Notes: generated from the letters alone by a model not told the origin. A stretch of DNA of 64,000 bases from Ferrimonas balearica (GCF_019802055.1 NZ_JAHVHW010000006.1:186001-250000), one strand, 5' to 3'; positions 34,644 through 45,277 are shown, numbered from the stretch's first letter. A program made the numbers and translations.

Positions 34644-34693
34644 GGGATCCTGCCTGATTTCATTCGGGCAGGCAGTGTAAATCACACCGAATG

Positions 34694-35944
34694 TCAGGCT
34701 TCGTTCATGTAGCCTTCCGGCAGGGCTTCGATGCCCGCCACGCCGGACTCAATGGCCGCCTGAGCCACCGCTTTGGCCACACGCGGCAGCAGACGCGGGT
34801 CCATCGGCTTCGGCAGAACGTAGTCGGTGCCGTAGCTCATGGAATCCGCCTGGTAGGCGTTCAGTACCACCTGAGGTACCGGCTCCTTGGCCAGTTCGCG
34901 GATGGCGTGAACCGCGGCCACCTTCATCTCGTCGTTGATGGCGCTGGCTCGGGCATCCAGCGCACCGCGGAACAGGAAGGGGAAGCAGAGGACGTTGTTC
35001 ACCTGGTTGGGGTAGTCACTGCGACCGGTACCCATGATGATGTCCTGTCGCGCGGCAAAGGCCACTTCCGGGCGGATCTCCGGATCCGGGTTGGAGCAGG
35101 CAAAGATCACCGGCTTGTCTGCCATCAGCTTGATGTCGTCAGCAGACAGCACGTCCGGGCCGGATACGCCCACAAACACATCGGCGTCGGCGATCACATC
35201 CTGCAGGGTGCGCTTGTCGGTGTTGTTGGCGAACAACTGCTTATACTGGTTCAGGTCTTCACGGCGGGTGTGGATAACACCCTGACGATCCAGCATGTAG
35301 ATCTTCTCACGCATGGCACCGCACTTGATCAGCAGCTCCATACAGGCGATGGCAGCAGCACCGGCGCCCATGCAGACGATGGTGGCGTCTTCGAGATTCT
35401 TGCCCTGGATCTCCAGCGCGTTCAGCATGCCCGCAGCGGTCACGATGGCAGTACCGTGCTGATCATCATGGAACACCGGCACCTGGCAACGCTCAATCAG
35501 CTGCTTCTCAATCTCGAAACACTCCGGCGCTTTGATGTCTTCCAGATTGATGCCACCGAAGGTGTCGGCGATGTTGGCCACGGTATCGATAAACTCTTCA
35601 ACGGTGCGGTGCTTCACCTCAATATCGATGGAGTCGATGTTCGCGAAACGCTTGAACAGCAGTGCCTTGCCTTCCATCACCGGCTTGGAGGCCAGCGGAC
35701 CCAGGTTACCCAGACCCAGAATGGCGGTGCCGTTACTGATCACGGCCACCAGGTTGCCTTTATTGGTGTAGCGGTAGGCATCGGCCGGGTTGGCGGCGAT
35801 CTCGCGCACCGGCTCAGCCACGCCGGGGCTGTAGGCCAGAGCCAGATCTTGTTGGGTTTCTGCCGGCTTGGTCAGCGCAATGCTGATTTTTCCCGGCACA
35901 GGGTGGGCATGGTACTCGAGGGCTTTTTCGCGCAGATCGGACAT
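34694..35944 (-). CDS. Malic enzyme (oxaloacetate-decarboxylating), short MaeB-like form
   Basis: A 416-aa enzyme that converts malate to pyruvate and CO2 with reduction of NAD(P). It has AYSPGVAEP, the metal/substrate segment [25 protein letters not shown] and the nucleotide-binding [16 protein letters not shown]. It ends after the malic-enzyme domain and lacks the C-terminal phosphotransacetylase-like domain of E. coli MaeB. Cofactor preference cannot be fixed by eye. It is a single gene with its own terminator. Confidence 0.93.
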   Translation of the reverse strand: MSDLREKALEYHAHPVPGKISIALTKPAETQQDLALAYSPGVAEPVREIAANPADAYRYTNKGNLVAVISNGTAILGLGNLGPLASKPVMEGKALLFKRFANIDSIDIEVKHRTVEEFIDTVANIADTFGGINLEDIKAPECFEIEKQLIERCQVPVFHDDQHGTAIVTAAGMLNALEIQGKNLEDATIVCMGAGAAAIACMELLIKCGAMREKIYMLDRQGVIHTRREDLNQYKQLFANNTDKRTLQDVIADADVFVGVSGPDVLSADDIKLMADKPVIFACSNPDPEIRPEVAFAARQDIIMGTGRSDYPNQVNNVLCFPFLFRGALDARASAINDEMKVAAVHAIRELAKEPVPQVVLNAYQADSMSYGTDYVLPKPMDPRLLPRVAKAVAQAAIESGVAGIEALPEGYMNEA

Positions 35945-36268
35945 GATGTTGTTATTCCCGAATTCGGCTTATCGTGATTGAGGTGGGGGGAGTCGGCGCA
36001 AAACATACTCCACTGAGCTGTAATTGCAAGGCCGATAGAGGGGATTTTGACCAGGCGCTCGCTGTTCATACCAGTGACTTATCCAAGCAAAATCAAAGCC
36101 GAATAAAAACAATGCATTAAGTCTGCATAGCTGGTCATATTCGCCCAAAGGCGAGTACCCAAACCCGAATAGAGGTGGCAGGGAAAGGCGATCGGCAGGC
36201 GGAGCGGGGAGTAAGCAGGCAAAAAGAAAGGGCGCCCCTTGGGACGCCCTTGCTTCGAATCGTTTCGA
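35945..36268. other. Intergenic region between malic enzyme and rpmE
   Basis: About 320 bases. Next to the malic enzyme start is its likely promoter region. A small palindrome ATGCA-N7-TGCAT lies at about 36112-36128; it could be an operator, but no regulator can be named. The right end holds the rpmE terminator. No coding potential or known RNA was recognised. Confidence 0.4.
36228..36251 (-). terminator. Rho-independent terminator of rpmE
   Basis: On the minus strand the stem AAGGGCG(TCC) / (GGG)CGCCCTT with loop CAAG is followed by TCTTTTTG. It sits 17 nt past the rpmE stop codon. Confidence 0.82.
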
Positions 36269-36484
36269 TTACTTCTTGGAGCCGATGGCACCGAAACGGT
36301 TCTTGAATTTCTCAACGCGACCGCCGGTATCCATCACCTTCTGCTTGCCGGTGTAGAACGGGTGGCACTCGGAACATACGTCCAGGTGCAGGTCTTTAGC
36401 CACGGTGGAGCGGGTCTTGATCACGTTACCGCAAGAGCAGTTAGCAGTGATTTCTACGTAGTTCGGGTGGATACCTTGTTTCAT
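36269..36484 (-). CDS. rpmE: 50S ribosomal protein L31 (zinc-binding form)
   Basis: A 71-aa L31 protein beginning MKQGIHPNY. The Cys residues in NCSCGN and [13 protein letters not shown] mark the zinc-binding (C+) form; the later KFKNRFG is also conserved. The ATG at 36484 is fixed by the family N-terminus. It is divergent from priA, the order found in Shewanella and relatives. Confidence 0.97.
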   Translation of the reverse strand: MKQGIHPNYVEITANCSCGNVIKTRSTVAKDLHLDVCSECHPFYTGKQKVMDTGGRVEKFKNRFGAIGSKK

Positions 36485-36710
36485 GGGAAACCTCAAAATA
36501 GGCCGTGTCGCTATCCGATTCTGTGCCGGACACCACACGTTAGGTTGTAAATACTTTCAGGGCGCGAGATGGTACAGCAAAGCCTTGCGGCCCACAAGCA
36601 CTCTGTACAAATTCTACGCCGAAAGGATCGCCGATCGTCGGCTTTTTTTCCGCCCCCCGGTTCCCTCTGGTAGGGTATAGCCTTCTGACTCTTCGACATT
36701 ACCGTCCATC

Positions 36711-38897
36711 GTGTATATCCAGGTTGCCCTGCCGGTGCCTTTGCCGCGCCTGTTCAGCTATCGCCCCATTGAGGGACAGCCCCTGCCCCAACCCGGAACC
36801 CGGGTCCGGGTGCCGTTTGGTACTCAGTCCCAGGTGGGGATCGTGGTCAGCCACGGCCCGGAGCCGGACCTGGATCCGAAAAAGATCAAACCGATCCAAA
36901 CGATCCTGGACGAGCACTCGCTGTTCTCAGCCACCGAATGGAAGCTGGGCCAAACCGCCAGCCGCTACTATTTCACGCCGCTGGGGCTGGTGCTGCCACA
37001 GATGATCCCGGTCAAGCTGCGTAAGGGCGAGCCCGCCGATCCTGCGCCGGTGACCCGATGGCAACTGACCGATGCGGGTCGTGAGGTCGCGCTGGACACC
37101 CTGAAGCGCGCCCCCCAGCAACAGCGAGTGATCGCGTATCTGCAAGCGGACAAAACGCTGGAGGAGGGGCAGATCAGCGAACTGGAGTTCAGCCGTCCTG
37201 CCCTTAAGGCCCTGTTGGAAAAGGGGTTGCTCGAAACCGTTACCGAACAACCTGAGCCCCCTACCCCCTGGGACCCCGACTGGACCGGAGGGGAAACACC
37301 CCCGGTTCTCAATGCGGAGCAGGCGGTGGCGGTCAGCGCCATCAATCAGCATGAGGGGTTCGGCTGCTTTCTGCTGGATGGTGTAACCGGTTCCGGTAAG
37401 ACCGAAGTTTACCTGTCGGTGATGGAGCAGGTACTGCGTCAGGGCAAGAGTGTTCTGGTGCTGGTGCCGGAGATCGGCCTGACACCACAAACCATTGCCC
37501 GCTTCCGTCGGCGCTTTCCCCTGCCGATGGAGGTGCTGCACTCGGCGGTGAACGACAGCGAACGGCTGGCCAGTTGGCAGCGGGCCCGGGCAGGTGGCGC
37601 CGCCATCGTGCTGGGTACCCGCTCCGCCCTGTTTACGCCTCTGCCCAATCTGGGGCTTATCGTTATTGATGAGGAGCACGACGCCAGCTTTAAGCAGCAG
37701 GAGGGGTTCCGCTACCACGGCCGGGATCTGGCAGTGATGCGGGCCCAGCTGGAAAACGTGCCGATCGTGCTGGGCAGCGCCACCCCCGCGCTGGAAACCC
37801 TCAACAATGTGCAACAGGGGCGTTATCGTCACCTGACCCTGACCCGCCGGGCAGGGGCGGGCCAGCCGGTGCGCCAGATCCTGCAGGATATCCGCCATCT
37901 GCCGCTCGACGCCGGCCTGTCGCCGCCACTCATTCAACGGATCCGCCATCATCTGGATGAGGGCAACCAGGTGATGCTGTTCCTGAACCGGCGCGGCTTT
38001 GCGCCGGCACTGTTGTGCCACGAATGCGGCCACCTGCATGAGTGCAGCCGCTGTGATGCCTTCTATACCGTGCACCAGGCCAGCAATATGGTGCAGTGCC
38101 ACCACTGTGGCAGCCAGAAACGCCTGCCCCGGCAGTGCCCGGAGTGCGGTTCTACCCAGCTCTTTACCCGGGGCGTGGGCACGGAGCAGCTGGAACAGGC
38201 TTTGGCGCGGTTGTTCCCGGATGCCCCAGCGGTTCGCATCGACCGGGACTCCACCAGCCGTAAGGGCAGCCTGGAGTCGATGCTGGAACGGATTCGGCGC
38301 GGCGAAGTGAAGATCCTGGTGGGCACCCAGATGCTGGCCAAGGGTCACCACTTTCCCGATGTCACCCTGGTGGGTCTGCTGGACGTAGACTCCGCACTTT
38401 TCTCCGCCGACTTCCGTGCTTCCGAAAGGCTGGCTCAGCTTTACACCCAGGTGGCGGGCCGGTCCGGCCGGGCCAGCAAAAAGGGCGAGGTGGTGCTGCA
38501 AACCCACCAACCGGAACACCCCCTGCTGCACCAATTGCTGGGGGCGGGTTACGCCGTTTTTGCCAAAGACGCCCTGACCGAGCGCCAGCACGCCCAATTG
38601 CCGCCCTTCTGGCAGTTGGCAGTGATCCGGGCGGAGGCCAATCAGGCCCATCTGGCCCAGGGCTTCCTGCAACAGGCAAAATCCCTGTTACCGGCGGGAC
38701 AGGTTCAGATGATCGGCCCGATGGCCGCTCCTTTGGAGAAGAAAGCGGGGAAATTCCGCTTTCAGGCCCTGTTGCTGGCACCGGACCGACGCGCCCTGCA
38801 ACAAACCCTGGAACCCTGGCTGGCTGAGCTGCCCAATCTGGAGAGCGCCAAACGGTGTCGGTGGCACATTGAGCGTGATCCCCAGGATCTGCTCTGA
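36711..38897 (+). CDS. priA: Primosomal protein N' (replication restart helicase PriA)
   Basis: A 728-aa superfamily-2 helicase that restarts stalled replication forks. The N-terminal DNA-binding part (VALPVPLPRLFSY) is followed by Walker A GVTGSGKTE (about residues 223-231) and DEEH (about 321). Eight zinc Cys lie in CHEC, CSRC, CHHC and CPEC at about 436-482, then the helicase C-terminal motifs (VGTQMLAKGHHFPDV). The start is GTG at 36711, matched to family N-termini; no clear ribosome site is visible. Confidence 0.96.
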   Translation: MYIQVALPVPLPRLFSYRPIEGQPLPQPGTRVRVPFGTQSQVGIVVSHGPEPDLDPKKIKPIQTILDEHSLFSATEWKLGQTASRYYFTPLGLVLPQMIPVKLRKGEPADPAPVTRWQLTDAGREVALDTLKRAPQQQRVIAYLQADKTLEEGQISELEFSRPALKALLEKGLLETVTEQPEPPTPWDPDWTGGETPPVLNAEQAVAVSAINQHEGFGCFLLDGVTGSGKTEVYLSVMEQVLRQGKSVLVLVPEIGLTPQTIARFRRRFPLPMEVLHSAVNDSERLASWQRARAGGAAIVLGTRSALFTPLPNLGLIVIDEEHDASFKQQEGFRYHGRDLAVMRAQLENVPIVLGSATPALETLNNVQQGRYRHLTLTRRAGAGQPVRQILQDIRHLPLDAGLSPPLIQRIRHHLDEGNQVMLFLNRRGFAPALLCHECGHLHECSRCDAFYTVHQASNMVQCHHCGSQKRLPRQCPECGSTQLFTRGVGTEQLEQALARLFPDAPAVRIDRDSTSRKGSLESMLERIRRGEVKILVGTQMLAKGHHFPDVTLVGLLDVDSALFSADFRASERLAQLYTQVAGRSGRASKKGEVVLQTHQPEHPLLHQLLGAGYAVFAKDALTERQHAQLPPFWQLAVIRAEANQAHLAQGFLQQAKSLLPAGQVQMIGPMAAPLEKKAGKFRFQALLLAPDRRALQQTLEPWLAELPNLESAKRCRWHIERDPQDLL

Positions 38898-39003
38898 TCT
38901 CAGCCCCCTGCGATATAGTTTTTATCCAGTTCCAGCGTTAAAATAGCCGGTTCGAATGCCCACCCGTACCGGTGGGATCCCCCAGTTTTCTTTTGGTGTC
39001 GCG

Positions 39004-40752
39004 ATGAAAGACCATATCCAGCAGTTACTTGAACAAACCGTCGACCGTCTTAAAGCCCAGGCCATCATCCCGGCCGATGCCGCACCGCGACTCCAGGTAG
39101 ACCGCACCAAAGACAAGAGCCACGGCGATTTGGCCACCAACCTGGCCATGATGCTGGCCAAGCCGGCGGGCAAAAACCCGCGTGAGTTGGCGGGCCTGAT
39201 CATCGATAACCTGCCGGAGTCCACTCTGGTGGCCAAGACTGAGATCGCCGGTCCAGGCTTTATCAACTTCTTCCTGGACGCCGGTTGGCTGGGCAAGCAG
39301 ATTGAAACCATCGCCAGCGATGCGCGCGCCAATGTGGCCCCGGTTGCCGCCCCCCAGACCATCGTTACCGACTACTCCGCCCCCAACGTGGCCAAGGAGA
39401 TGGCGGTTCACCACATCCGCTCTACCGTGATCGGTGATGCGGTTACCCGTACCCTGGAGTTCCTGGGTCACAAGGTGATTCGCGCTAACCACATCGGTGA
39501 CTGGGGTACCCAGTTCGGCATGCTGATCGCCTATCTCGAGAAGATGGAAAACGAAAGCGCCGCCGATATGGATCTGTCCGATCTGGAAGCCTTCTACCGC
39601 GAAGCCAAGAAGTGCTACGACGAGGACGACGATTTTGCCGTACGCGCCCGTAACTACGTGGTGAAACTGCAAGGTGGTGACGAGTACTGCAACGCCATGT
39701 GGCGCAAGCTGGTGGACATCACCATGGCTCAGAACCAGGCGATCTACGACCGTCTGGGCGTCTCCCTGAGCAACGATGACATCATGGGCGAAAGCCTCTA
39801 CAACCCGATGCTGCCCGAGATCGTGGCTGACCTGACCAAGCAGGGTCTGGCGGTAGAAGACCAGGGCGCCAAAGTGGTGTTCCTGGAAGAGTACAAAGGT
39901 AAGGATGGCAACCCGATGGGGGTGATCATCCAGAAGCGTGACGGCGGTTTCCTATACACCACCACCGACATCGCTGCGGCCAAGTACCGTGTGGACCAGT
40001 TCAGCGCTGACCGCATCCTGTACTTTATCGATTCCCGTCAGGCTCAGCACCTGCAGCAAGCCTGGCTGATCGCCCGTAAAGCCGGATACCTGCCGGAAAC
40101 CACCACCACCGAGCACTGCGCGTTCGGCATGATGCTGGGTAAGGACGGCAAGCCGTTCAAGACCCGCTCCGGTGGCACCGTGAAGCTGGCTGATCTGCTG
40201 GAAGAGGCCCATCAGCGCGCCATCAAGCTGATCGGCGAGAAGAACCCGGACCTGCAGGGCGAAGCGCTGGACACCATCGCCACCACCGTGGCCATGGCAT
40301 CGGTGAAATACTCCGATCTGTCCAAGAACCGCACCACCGACTACGTGTTCGACTGGGACAACATGCTAACCTTCGAGGGCAACACCGCGCCCTACATGCT
40401 GTACGCCTACAGCCGCATTCAGTCCATCTTCCGCAAGGCGGGCGTAGACGCGGCAGAGCTGAACGGCACCGTGGTGCTGGAGCATGAGAAAGAGGAAGCC
40501 CTGGCGCAGAAGCTGGTGCAGTTCAACGACGCGGTGCAGGGGGTATCCAACAAAGGGATGCCGCACCTGATGTGCACCTACCTGTATGAACTGGCCGGTG
40601 CCTTTATGAGCTTCTACGAAGCCTGCCCCATCAACAAAGACGATGTGTCTGCCGAGGCCAAGGCAAGCCGCCTTCGCCTGTGTGCCGCCACCGCCAACAC
40701 CCTGAAAGTGGGCCTGAGCCTGCTGGGCATCAACACCCTGGATCGCATGTAA
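39004..40752 (+). CDS. argS: Arginyl-tRNA synthetase
   Basis: A 582-aa class I synthetase with the full ArgRS domain order: N-terminal tRNA D-loop recognition domain, catalytic Rossmann domain ([14 protein letters not shown]), FKTRSGG in place of KMSKS as in many ArgRS, and the helical anticodon-binding domain ending GINTLDRM. The HIGH signature, normally HVGHLRS after NVAKEM, reads AVHHIRS here: first His to Ala and Gly to His. The rest of the gene is intact. The ATG at 39004 fits the family start. It is followed 4 nt later by ftsN. Confidence 0.95.
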   Translation: MKDHIQQLLEQTVDRLKAQAIIPADAAPRLQVDRTKDKSHGDLATNLAMMLAKPAGKNPRELAGLIIDNLPESTLVAKTEIAGPGFINFFLDAGWLGKQIETIASDARANVAPVAAPQTIVTDYSAPNVAKEMAVHHIRSTVIGDAVTRTLEFLGHKVIRANHIGDWGTQFGMLIAYLEKMENESAADMDLSDLEAFYREAKKCYDEDDDFAVRARNYVVKLQGGDEYCNAMWRKLVDITMAQNQAIYDRLGVSLSNDDIMGESLYNPMLPEIVADLTKQGLAVEDQGAKVVFLEEYKGKDGNPMGVIIQKRDGGFLYTTTDIAAAKYRVDQFSADRILYFIDSRQAQHLQQAWLIARKAGYLPETTTTEHCAFGMMLGKDGKPFKTRSGGTVKLADLLEEAHQRAIKLIGEKNPDLQGEALDTIATTVAMASVKYSDLSKNRTTDYVFDWDNMLTFEGNTAPYMLYAYSRIQSIFRKAGVDAAELNGTVVLEHEKEEALAQKLVQFNDAVQGVSNKGMPHLMCTYLYELAGAFMSFYEACPINKDDVSAEAKASRLRLCAATANTLKVGLSLLGINTLDRM

Positions 40753-40756
40753 GGTT

Positions 40757-41329
40757 ATGGCAAAGGACTATGCCGGACGCGGGCGCCCCGCCCGAAAACC
40801 TGCCCGGAGCCGCCGCAAGGCTCCGGCCAAAAAACCCTTCCCCTGGCCGATGGCGCTGGTGGTGGTCGCACTGGTCTGCTTCTTCGGATACCTGCTGCTG
40901 ACCATCCAGGGCGCCAGCGATAAGCCGGACGGCGCCACACCGGAAACCCCGGTGACCACGCCGAAGGCGGAGCCCAAGCCGAAGCCGAAAAAGGAGGAGG
41001 CCCCTCTGCCGGAGAAACCGGAGGAGGACTGGCAATACATCGACGTTCTCCCCAATACCGAGGTGGAGGTCGAGGTGCCGGAGCAGGAGAGTGCGGGTCC
41101 TTACCAGATGCAGTGCGGCTCCTTCCGCAGTGAAGATCAGGCCAACGCCATGCGCGCCACCATCGCCTTCCAGGGGCTGGAATCTCAGGTTCGTCGCTCC
41201 GAAGGGCGTAATGGAGTCTGGTTCCGGGTGGTGCTGGGTCCCTACGAGCGCAAACGGATGGCGGAGAAAGACCGTCACACCATCCAGCGTGCCGGGATCA
41301 ACACCTGCCAGATCTGGCTGTGGAACTGA
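40757..41329 (+). CDS. ftsN: Cell division protein FtsN (SPOR-domain protein)
   Basis: A 190-aa bitopic membrane protein: a basic, Pro-rich cytoplasmic N-terminus (about 1-30), one helix (about 32-52), a Lys/Pro/Glu-rich periplasmic linker and a C-terminal SPOR domain (about 113-190; YQMQCGSFRSEDQANAMRA, VVLGPYERKRMAEKD). SPOR domains bind denuded peptidoglycan at the septum. Place after priA-argS and architecture support FtsN, although any SPOR protein would look similar. Confidence 0.88.
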   Translation: MAKDYAGRGRPARKPARSRRKAPAKKPFPWPMALVVVALVCFFGYLLLTIQGASDKPDGATPETPVTTPKAEPKPKPKKEEAPLPEKPEEDWQYIDVLPNTEVEVEVPEQESAGPYQMQCGSFRSEDQANAMRATIAFQGLESQVRRSEGRNGVWFRVVLGPYERKRMAEKDRHTIQRAGINTCQIWLWN

Positions 41330-41350
41330 GGGGGCTTCGGCCCCCTTTTT
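41330..41350 (+). terminator. Rho-independent terminator of the argS-ftsN transcript
   Basis: A six-base-pair GC stem with a TTCG tetraloop (GGGGGC TTCG GCCCCC) and five T starts right after the ftsN stop codon. The next gene begins only 4 nt beyond the T run. Confidence 0.88.
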
Positions 41351-41354
41351 CACT

Positions 41355-41945
41355 ATGAGCCGCGCCATTTGCCCCCACTGTCAGCGTCCGCAGCGCACCT
41401 GCCTGTGTCACGCCATCACCGCCACAGAAAACCGGATACCGGTGCATATCCTGATGCACCCCTCCGAGCTTAAATGCGCCAAGGGTACCGCCACCCTGAC
41501 CGCCTCGGTACTGAACCAGTGCCGGATCTGGCCCGGTGAAACCGAAGCCGACTTCGCCCCCCTGCGCGACGCGATCCGCGGTTGCCCAAGCTTTCTGCTC
41601 TACCCCGGCGAGCAGGCCCAATCCGTGGAAACCGCTCCCCTTCCCGGCTCCGCCCAGTTGCTGGTGATTGACGGCACCTGGCGCAAAACCCACAAGATCC
41701 TTCAACTTAACCCCTGGCTGATGGCCCTGCCCCAGCTCAGCTTTGCCGAACTGCCCAAAGGGGATTACCGCATCCGTAAGGCCCACCGGGAGGACAGTCT
41801 CTCCACGCTGGAAGCCACCGCCTACGCGCTTCAGGCCCTGGAGTCACTGGACCCCGCCCCTCTGCTTCGCGCCTTTGACGCGCTGAAGCAGAGCCAACTG
41901 GCCCATATGCCGAGCTCGGTTCGACAGCGTTACCGCTCAGAGTAA
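41355..41945 (+). CDS. DTW-domain tRNA-uridine aminocarboxypropyltransferase
   Basis: A 196-aa DTW-domain protein: N-terminal zinc-type Cys pairs (CPHC, CLC), then the family motif in DGTWRKTHKI and YRIRKAHREDSLSTLEA. Members such as TapT transfer the 3-amino-3-carboxypropyl group of S-adenosylmethionine to tRNA uridine (acp3U). The ATG at 41355 has no Shine-Dalgarno and follows the ftsN terminator by 4 nt. It may be expressed by read-through or from a promoter inside ftsN. Confidence 0.87.
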   Translation: MSRAICPHCQRPQRTCLCHAITATENRIPVHILMHPSELKCAKGTATLTASVLNQCRIWPGETEADFAPLRDAIRGCPSFLLYPGEQAQSVETAPLPGSAQLLVIDGTWRKTHKILQLNPWLMALPQLSFAELPKGDYRIRKAHREDSLSTLEATAYALQALESLDPAPLLRAFDALKQSQLAHMPSSVRQRYRSE

Positions 41946-41975
41946 AAAAATTATCCTTGCCTGAACCCCAATAGA

Positions 41976-41990
41976 TGATAATAATTCTCA
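41976..41990. promoter_or_regulatory. Fur box
   Basis: TGATAAT-A-ATTCTCA matches the 7-1-7 Fur consensus TGATAAT-N-ATTATCA at 13 of 14 fixed positions. It lies 30 nt upstream of the ATG of the 65-aa ORF, where bound Fur would block transcription under iron-replete conditions. Confidence 0.8.
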
Positions 41991-42019
41991 TTACTTAATC
42001 ATCGCTGTGGGAGGACGAT

Positions 42020-42217
42020 ATGCAAGTTCAGGTAGGAATCGACGTGGAAAAGCTGGCCGCCCTGGTTCGCAGTGGTGCGCTCTGTATTGCTGACCTGCAG
42101 GCGTTGGATGCGGAAACCAAAGCCGCCCTGTGGCGGCTTTGTCTTCATTGCGTTGAGTGCGACCGGGCCGAGCAGGCCCAGCCGCTGGTGGTCACGCCAT
42201 ATACTGACCGCCATTGA
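42020..42217 (+). CDS. Small Cys-rich protein, probably Fur-regulated
   Basis: A 65-aa protein with GGAGG 5 nt before its ATG and a Fur box 30 nt upstream. The N-terminal part is helical and amphipathic. The C-terminal third carries C41, C44 and C47 in CLHCVECD, plus C22. Such spacing could bind a metal or iron-sulfur cluster. I do not recognise it as HemP, Bfd or another known iron-responsive small protein. Its 3' end overlaps the convergent phbB-like gene by 26 nt. Confidence 0.68.
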   Translation: MQVQVGIDVEKLAALVRSGALCIADLQALDAETKAALWRLCLHCVECDRAEQAQPLVVTPYTDRH

Positions 42218-42932
42218 TCGCCAGGTTGGAGCCGGTGATAAAACCGGACTCCTTATCCGCCAGGAACGCCACCGCACGGGCGATCTCCTCCGGCTGACCA
42301 AAGCGCTGCACCGGGATCTGACGGCGGATCTTGTCCCGGATCCCCTCATCAATGGCCCGGATCATGTCCGTTTCGATGTAGCCGGGAGAGATGGTATTCA
42401 CCGTGATCCCTTTCGCCGCCACCTCCTGCGCCAATGACTTGGTGAATCCGTACATCCCCGCCTTCGCGGCCGCGTAGTTGCACTGACCAAACTGCCCTTT
42501 CTGACCATTAATGGAGGAGATGCTGATGATGCGACCGTACTCCCGCTCCAGCATCCTGGGCAGCACCGCCCGGCTCAGGTTAAATACGCTATCCAGGTTG
42601 GTGTCGAGAACGGAGCGCCACTGACTCGGCTCCATCTTCTTCAGCGTCCCGTCCCGGGTGATGCCAGCGTTATTGACCAGCACGGTAATCGGACCGATCG
42701 TTTCTTCGATGTCCAGCACCACGCGCTGGCACTCACCAAAGTCCGCCACATCGAAAGGCAGAATGGTGACTCCGGGGTGGGTCTGCGCCAGTTCCCCCGC
42801 CAGCCGTTCCGCATTACTGCTGTTGGGTCGGCAGCCAGCGACAACCTGATACCCCTCCTCCGCCAGCGCTTTAGTGAGATAGAGTCCAATGCCACCCACT
42901 CCGCCGGTGATCAACGCAACTGATTTTTCCAT
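42192..42932 (-). CDS. phbB: Acetoacetyl-CoA reductase (SDR family, PhaB/PhbB-like)
   Basis: A 246-aa short-chain dehydrogenase. It has the nucleotide loop TGGVGGIG, NNAG, and the catalytic Ser/Tyr/Lys in SSINGQKGQFGQ with NYAAAKAG. The GQKGQFGQ stretch is typical of NADPH-dependent acetoacetyl-CoA reductases of PHB synthesis, and the length matches PhaB. The ATG at 42932 has AGAGG 9 nt upstream; frames open further to 42953. No PHA synthase or thiolase gene lies nearby, so the pathway would be completed elsewhere. Confidence 0.85.
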   Translation of the reverse strand: MEKSVALITGGVGGIGLYLTKALAEEGYQVVAGCRPNSSNAERLAGELAQTHPGVTILPFDVADFGECQRVVLDIEETIGPITVLVNNAGITRDGTLKKMEPSQWRSVLDTNLDSVFNLSRAVLPRMLEREYGRIISISSINGQKGQFGQCNYAAAKAGMYGFTKSLAQEVAAKGITVNTISPGYIETDMIRAIDEGIRDKIRRQIPVQRFGQPEEIARAVAFLADKESGFITGSNLAINGGQYMA

Positions 42933-43172
42933 GTCACTCATCCTCTTAGTCATCGGGCAAAATTCATACTGGCCGAGGTTGGTGACATTTGCGTAACAGC
43001 ACTGGTCCTGCCAGAGGCCTGACTGCCGGTGATGTCGATGAACAAATAATCACCGTTAATAAAACTGCATAAAACCGGCTAAACCGCACATTGTGCTGTT
43101 TATGGTTCGATACATATTCCTGTCACATGGCTCCCGTATTCAATCCGCTGGTTTCCCAAATCGGTGGTGGTC

Positions 43173-45200
43173 ATGAAGTGGTTTTTGTCTCGATTCCAAC
43201 AGCTTACGCTGGTGCAGCGAGTCATAATCTCGATGGGTTTGCAGTTGGTGATCGCCCTGGGACTGGTAGCCAGTGCCTTCTGGGGACTCTGGCAACTGAA
43301 TCAGGCCATTAACCGACTCGGAAATGAGGCACTGCCTATGGCCACGGCGGCCGCCGGTGTCGATAAGGGCGTGTTGCAGATGGAGCAAACCCTGAGGCAG
43401 GGGATCACAGCCCCTGATCAGGACGCGTTCAGTCAGAGTAACAACGCCTTTGAACTCGCCTGGCAGCATACCCAGCGCACCCTCGAACACCTGCTCAACC
43501 GAGTCGATGCTGACGGCGACCCTCTGCGTCCCATCGCCATCGGGCTGAATCAGTCTACCCACCAGCTTGAGCAACGGATGTCACCGCTGCTGGGCCTGGC
43601 CCAACGTCATCTTGAAGTGGAAGCGGCACTGAGTTCAGGCCGCGGCTACCTGCTCTACGCCATCGGCTCGGCCCGGGATGAGATGAGCCGCCTGGTGCCC
43701 ATTCTGTTTGCGGACAACGAGGGTGCCCGCATGGCCTATGAGAGCTTTATCTCCGACGCGGGCGCCATGATGACCGTACAGATGAACCTGATGAGCGCCA
43801 CCAAAGTGTCCGAGGCCAAACGCCAGTACAACGACGCCAAAAGCCTGATCTCCCGAATGCGCTTCCAGTACACCGCGCTGCAACGGGAAAACGCCGAGCT
43901 GGACACCTACCCCTCAGTACTGCTGGCGCTGGAGGCGCTGGAGCAGGGCCTCCAGCCCCAGGGGATGTTTGCCCTGCAGCTGGAGCGGGTGGAGCTGGAG
44001 GAGGCGCTCCGTCAGGGCCTGCTGAACCTGGGCCCGGCGTTGACCGGCATTGGCGAGCAGTTGTCCACCCTGATGGCACGCACTCAATCCCAGGTGGTTG
44101 AGAGTGAACGCCAGACCCACTCGGCGATCAGCTACAGCCAACAGCTGCTGCTGGCCCTGACGGCACTGGGGGTCGTGCTGATGTCCGCTCTGACGCTGCT
44201 GTTGGTGCGACTGCTGCGCCGCGGTCTGAAAGCGCTGAAAGCGGTGATTCAGGCGATGGCGCAGGGCGACTTTACGCAACATTGCGCTCTGACTCAGCCC
44301 ACGGAACTGGCTCAGCTCGGAGAGTGGCTGAACCGCGCCAATGCTCAGAATCGGGAGGTGTTGGGACAGTTGCATCAACGGGGGGAGGAGTTGCACGAAG
44401 CCGCCCGGATCAGTGCCGGGATCAGCCATCAGCAACAGGAGCAACTGAGTCAGCAGTCGGCACAGATTAACCGCATCGCCGCCGTGGTGGCGGAGATGGA
44501 TGCCAGCATGCAGTCGATCGCCGATCAGAGTCAGGACAGTGAGGCGCAAAGCCAGCTCTCCGCCACCCTGGCCAACGAGGGGCGGGAAGCGCTGGTTCGC
44601 ACCAGTGAGCACCTGGACAATCTGGCCAGCCATCTGGTCGCCAATGACCAACGGATGAATGAGCTGGACACTCAGGTAGACCAGATCGGCGCCGTCGCCG
44701 AAGTGATCCACAGCATTGCGGAGCGCACCAACCTGCTGGCGCTGAACGCCGCCATCGAAGCGGCCCGGGCGGGAGAACAGGGCCGTGGTTTTGCCGTAGT
44801 GGCGGACGAGGTGCGCAAGCTGGCCGCTCAAACCCGCCAGCAGACCGACTCCATCGAAACCATGATCCACACCCTGCACCGCGCCGCCCGAAACGCTCGG
44901 GATGGGGCGCTCGCCAGTCGCGACGAGATGGATCGTACCCACGCGCTACGTCAGCAGTTGGATAAGGCGATGGCCCAGATCCAGCAAGCGGTAGTGACAG
45001 TTAAGCAACATGCCGCCGCCATCTCCCACGCCACTTCAGAGCAGACTCAGGCCTGCCACCACGCCAGCGAAACCCTGTCGGATCTGGCTCAGCAGAGTGA
45101 CCTCCGGCAGAATCAGATTAACGAGTTATCCGTGCAGTCGGAACAGGTGGCCGGCATCGCCCTCGAGCAGCGGGAGAAGCTGAGTCGCTTCACCGTCTGA
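43173..45200 (+). CDS. Methyl-accepting chemotaxis protein
   Basis: A 675-aa transmembrane chemoreceptor. One membrane helix near residues 13-40, a large periplasmic helical ligand domain (about 41-325), a second helix (about 326-350), HAMP, and a signalling domain. The hairpin tip [19 protein letters not shown] starts at about residue 516. Ligand is unknown. The ATG at 43173 directly precedes the first helix. It is a single gene with host-like composition. Confidence 0.9.
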   Translation: MKWFLSRFQQLTLVQRVIISMGLQLVIALGLVASAFWGLWQLNQAINRLGNEALPMATAAAGVDKGVLQMEQTLRQGITAPDQDAFSQSNNAFELAWQHTQRTLEHLLNRVDADGDPLRPIAIGLNQSTHQLEQRMSPLLGLAQRHLEVEAALSSGRGYLLYAIGSARDEMSRLVPILFADNEGARMAYESFISDAGAMMTVQMNLMSATKVSEAKRQYNDAKSLISRMRFQYTALQRENAELDTYPSVLLALEALEQGLQPQGMFALQLERVELEEALRQGLLNLGPALTGIGEQLSTLMARTQSQVVESERQTHSAISYSQQLLLALTALGVVLMSALTLLLVRLLRRGLKALKAVIQAMAQGDFTQHCALTQPTELAQLGEWLNRANAQNREVLGQLHQRGEELHEAARISAGISHQQQEQLSQQSAQINRIAAVVAEMDASMQSIADQSQDSEAQSQLSATLANEGREALVRTSEHLDNLASHLVANDQRMNELDTQVDQIGAVAEVIHSIAERTNLLALNAAIEAARAGEQGRGFAVVADEVRKLAAQTRQQTDSIETMIHTLHRAARNARDGALASRDEMDRTHALRQQLDKAMAQIQQAVVTVKQHAAAISHATSEQTQACHHASETLSDLAQQSDLRQNQINELSVQSEQVAGIALEQREKLSRFTV

Positions 45201-45277
45201 GTTCACTTTTCTGCCAACCCATCAGGGCAATCCTCTGCCAGGATGGACAACATCCCACGAAATCCCTGTGGCAGGGG

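Noticed and set aside
36112-36128. ATGCA-N7-TGCAT palindrome as an ArgR or other named operator
   Set aside because: It does not match the ArgR consensus well, and no target logic supports a named regulator. It is kept only as an unassigned palindrome.
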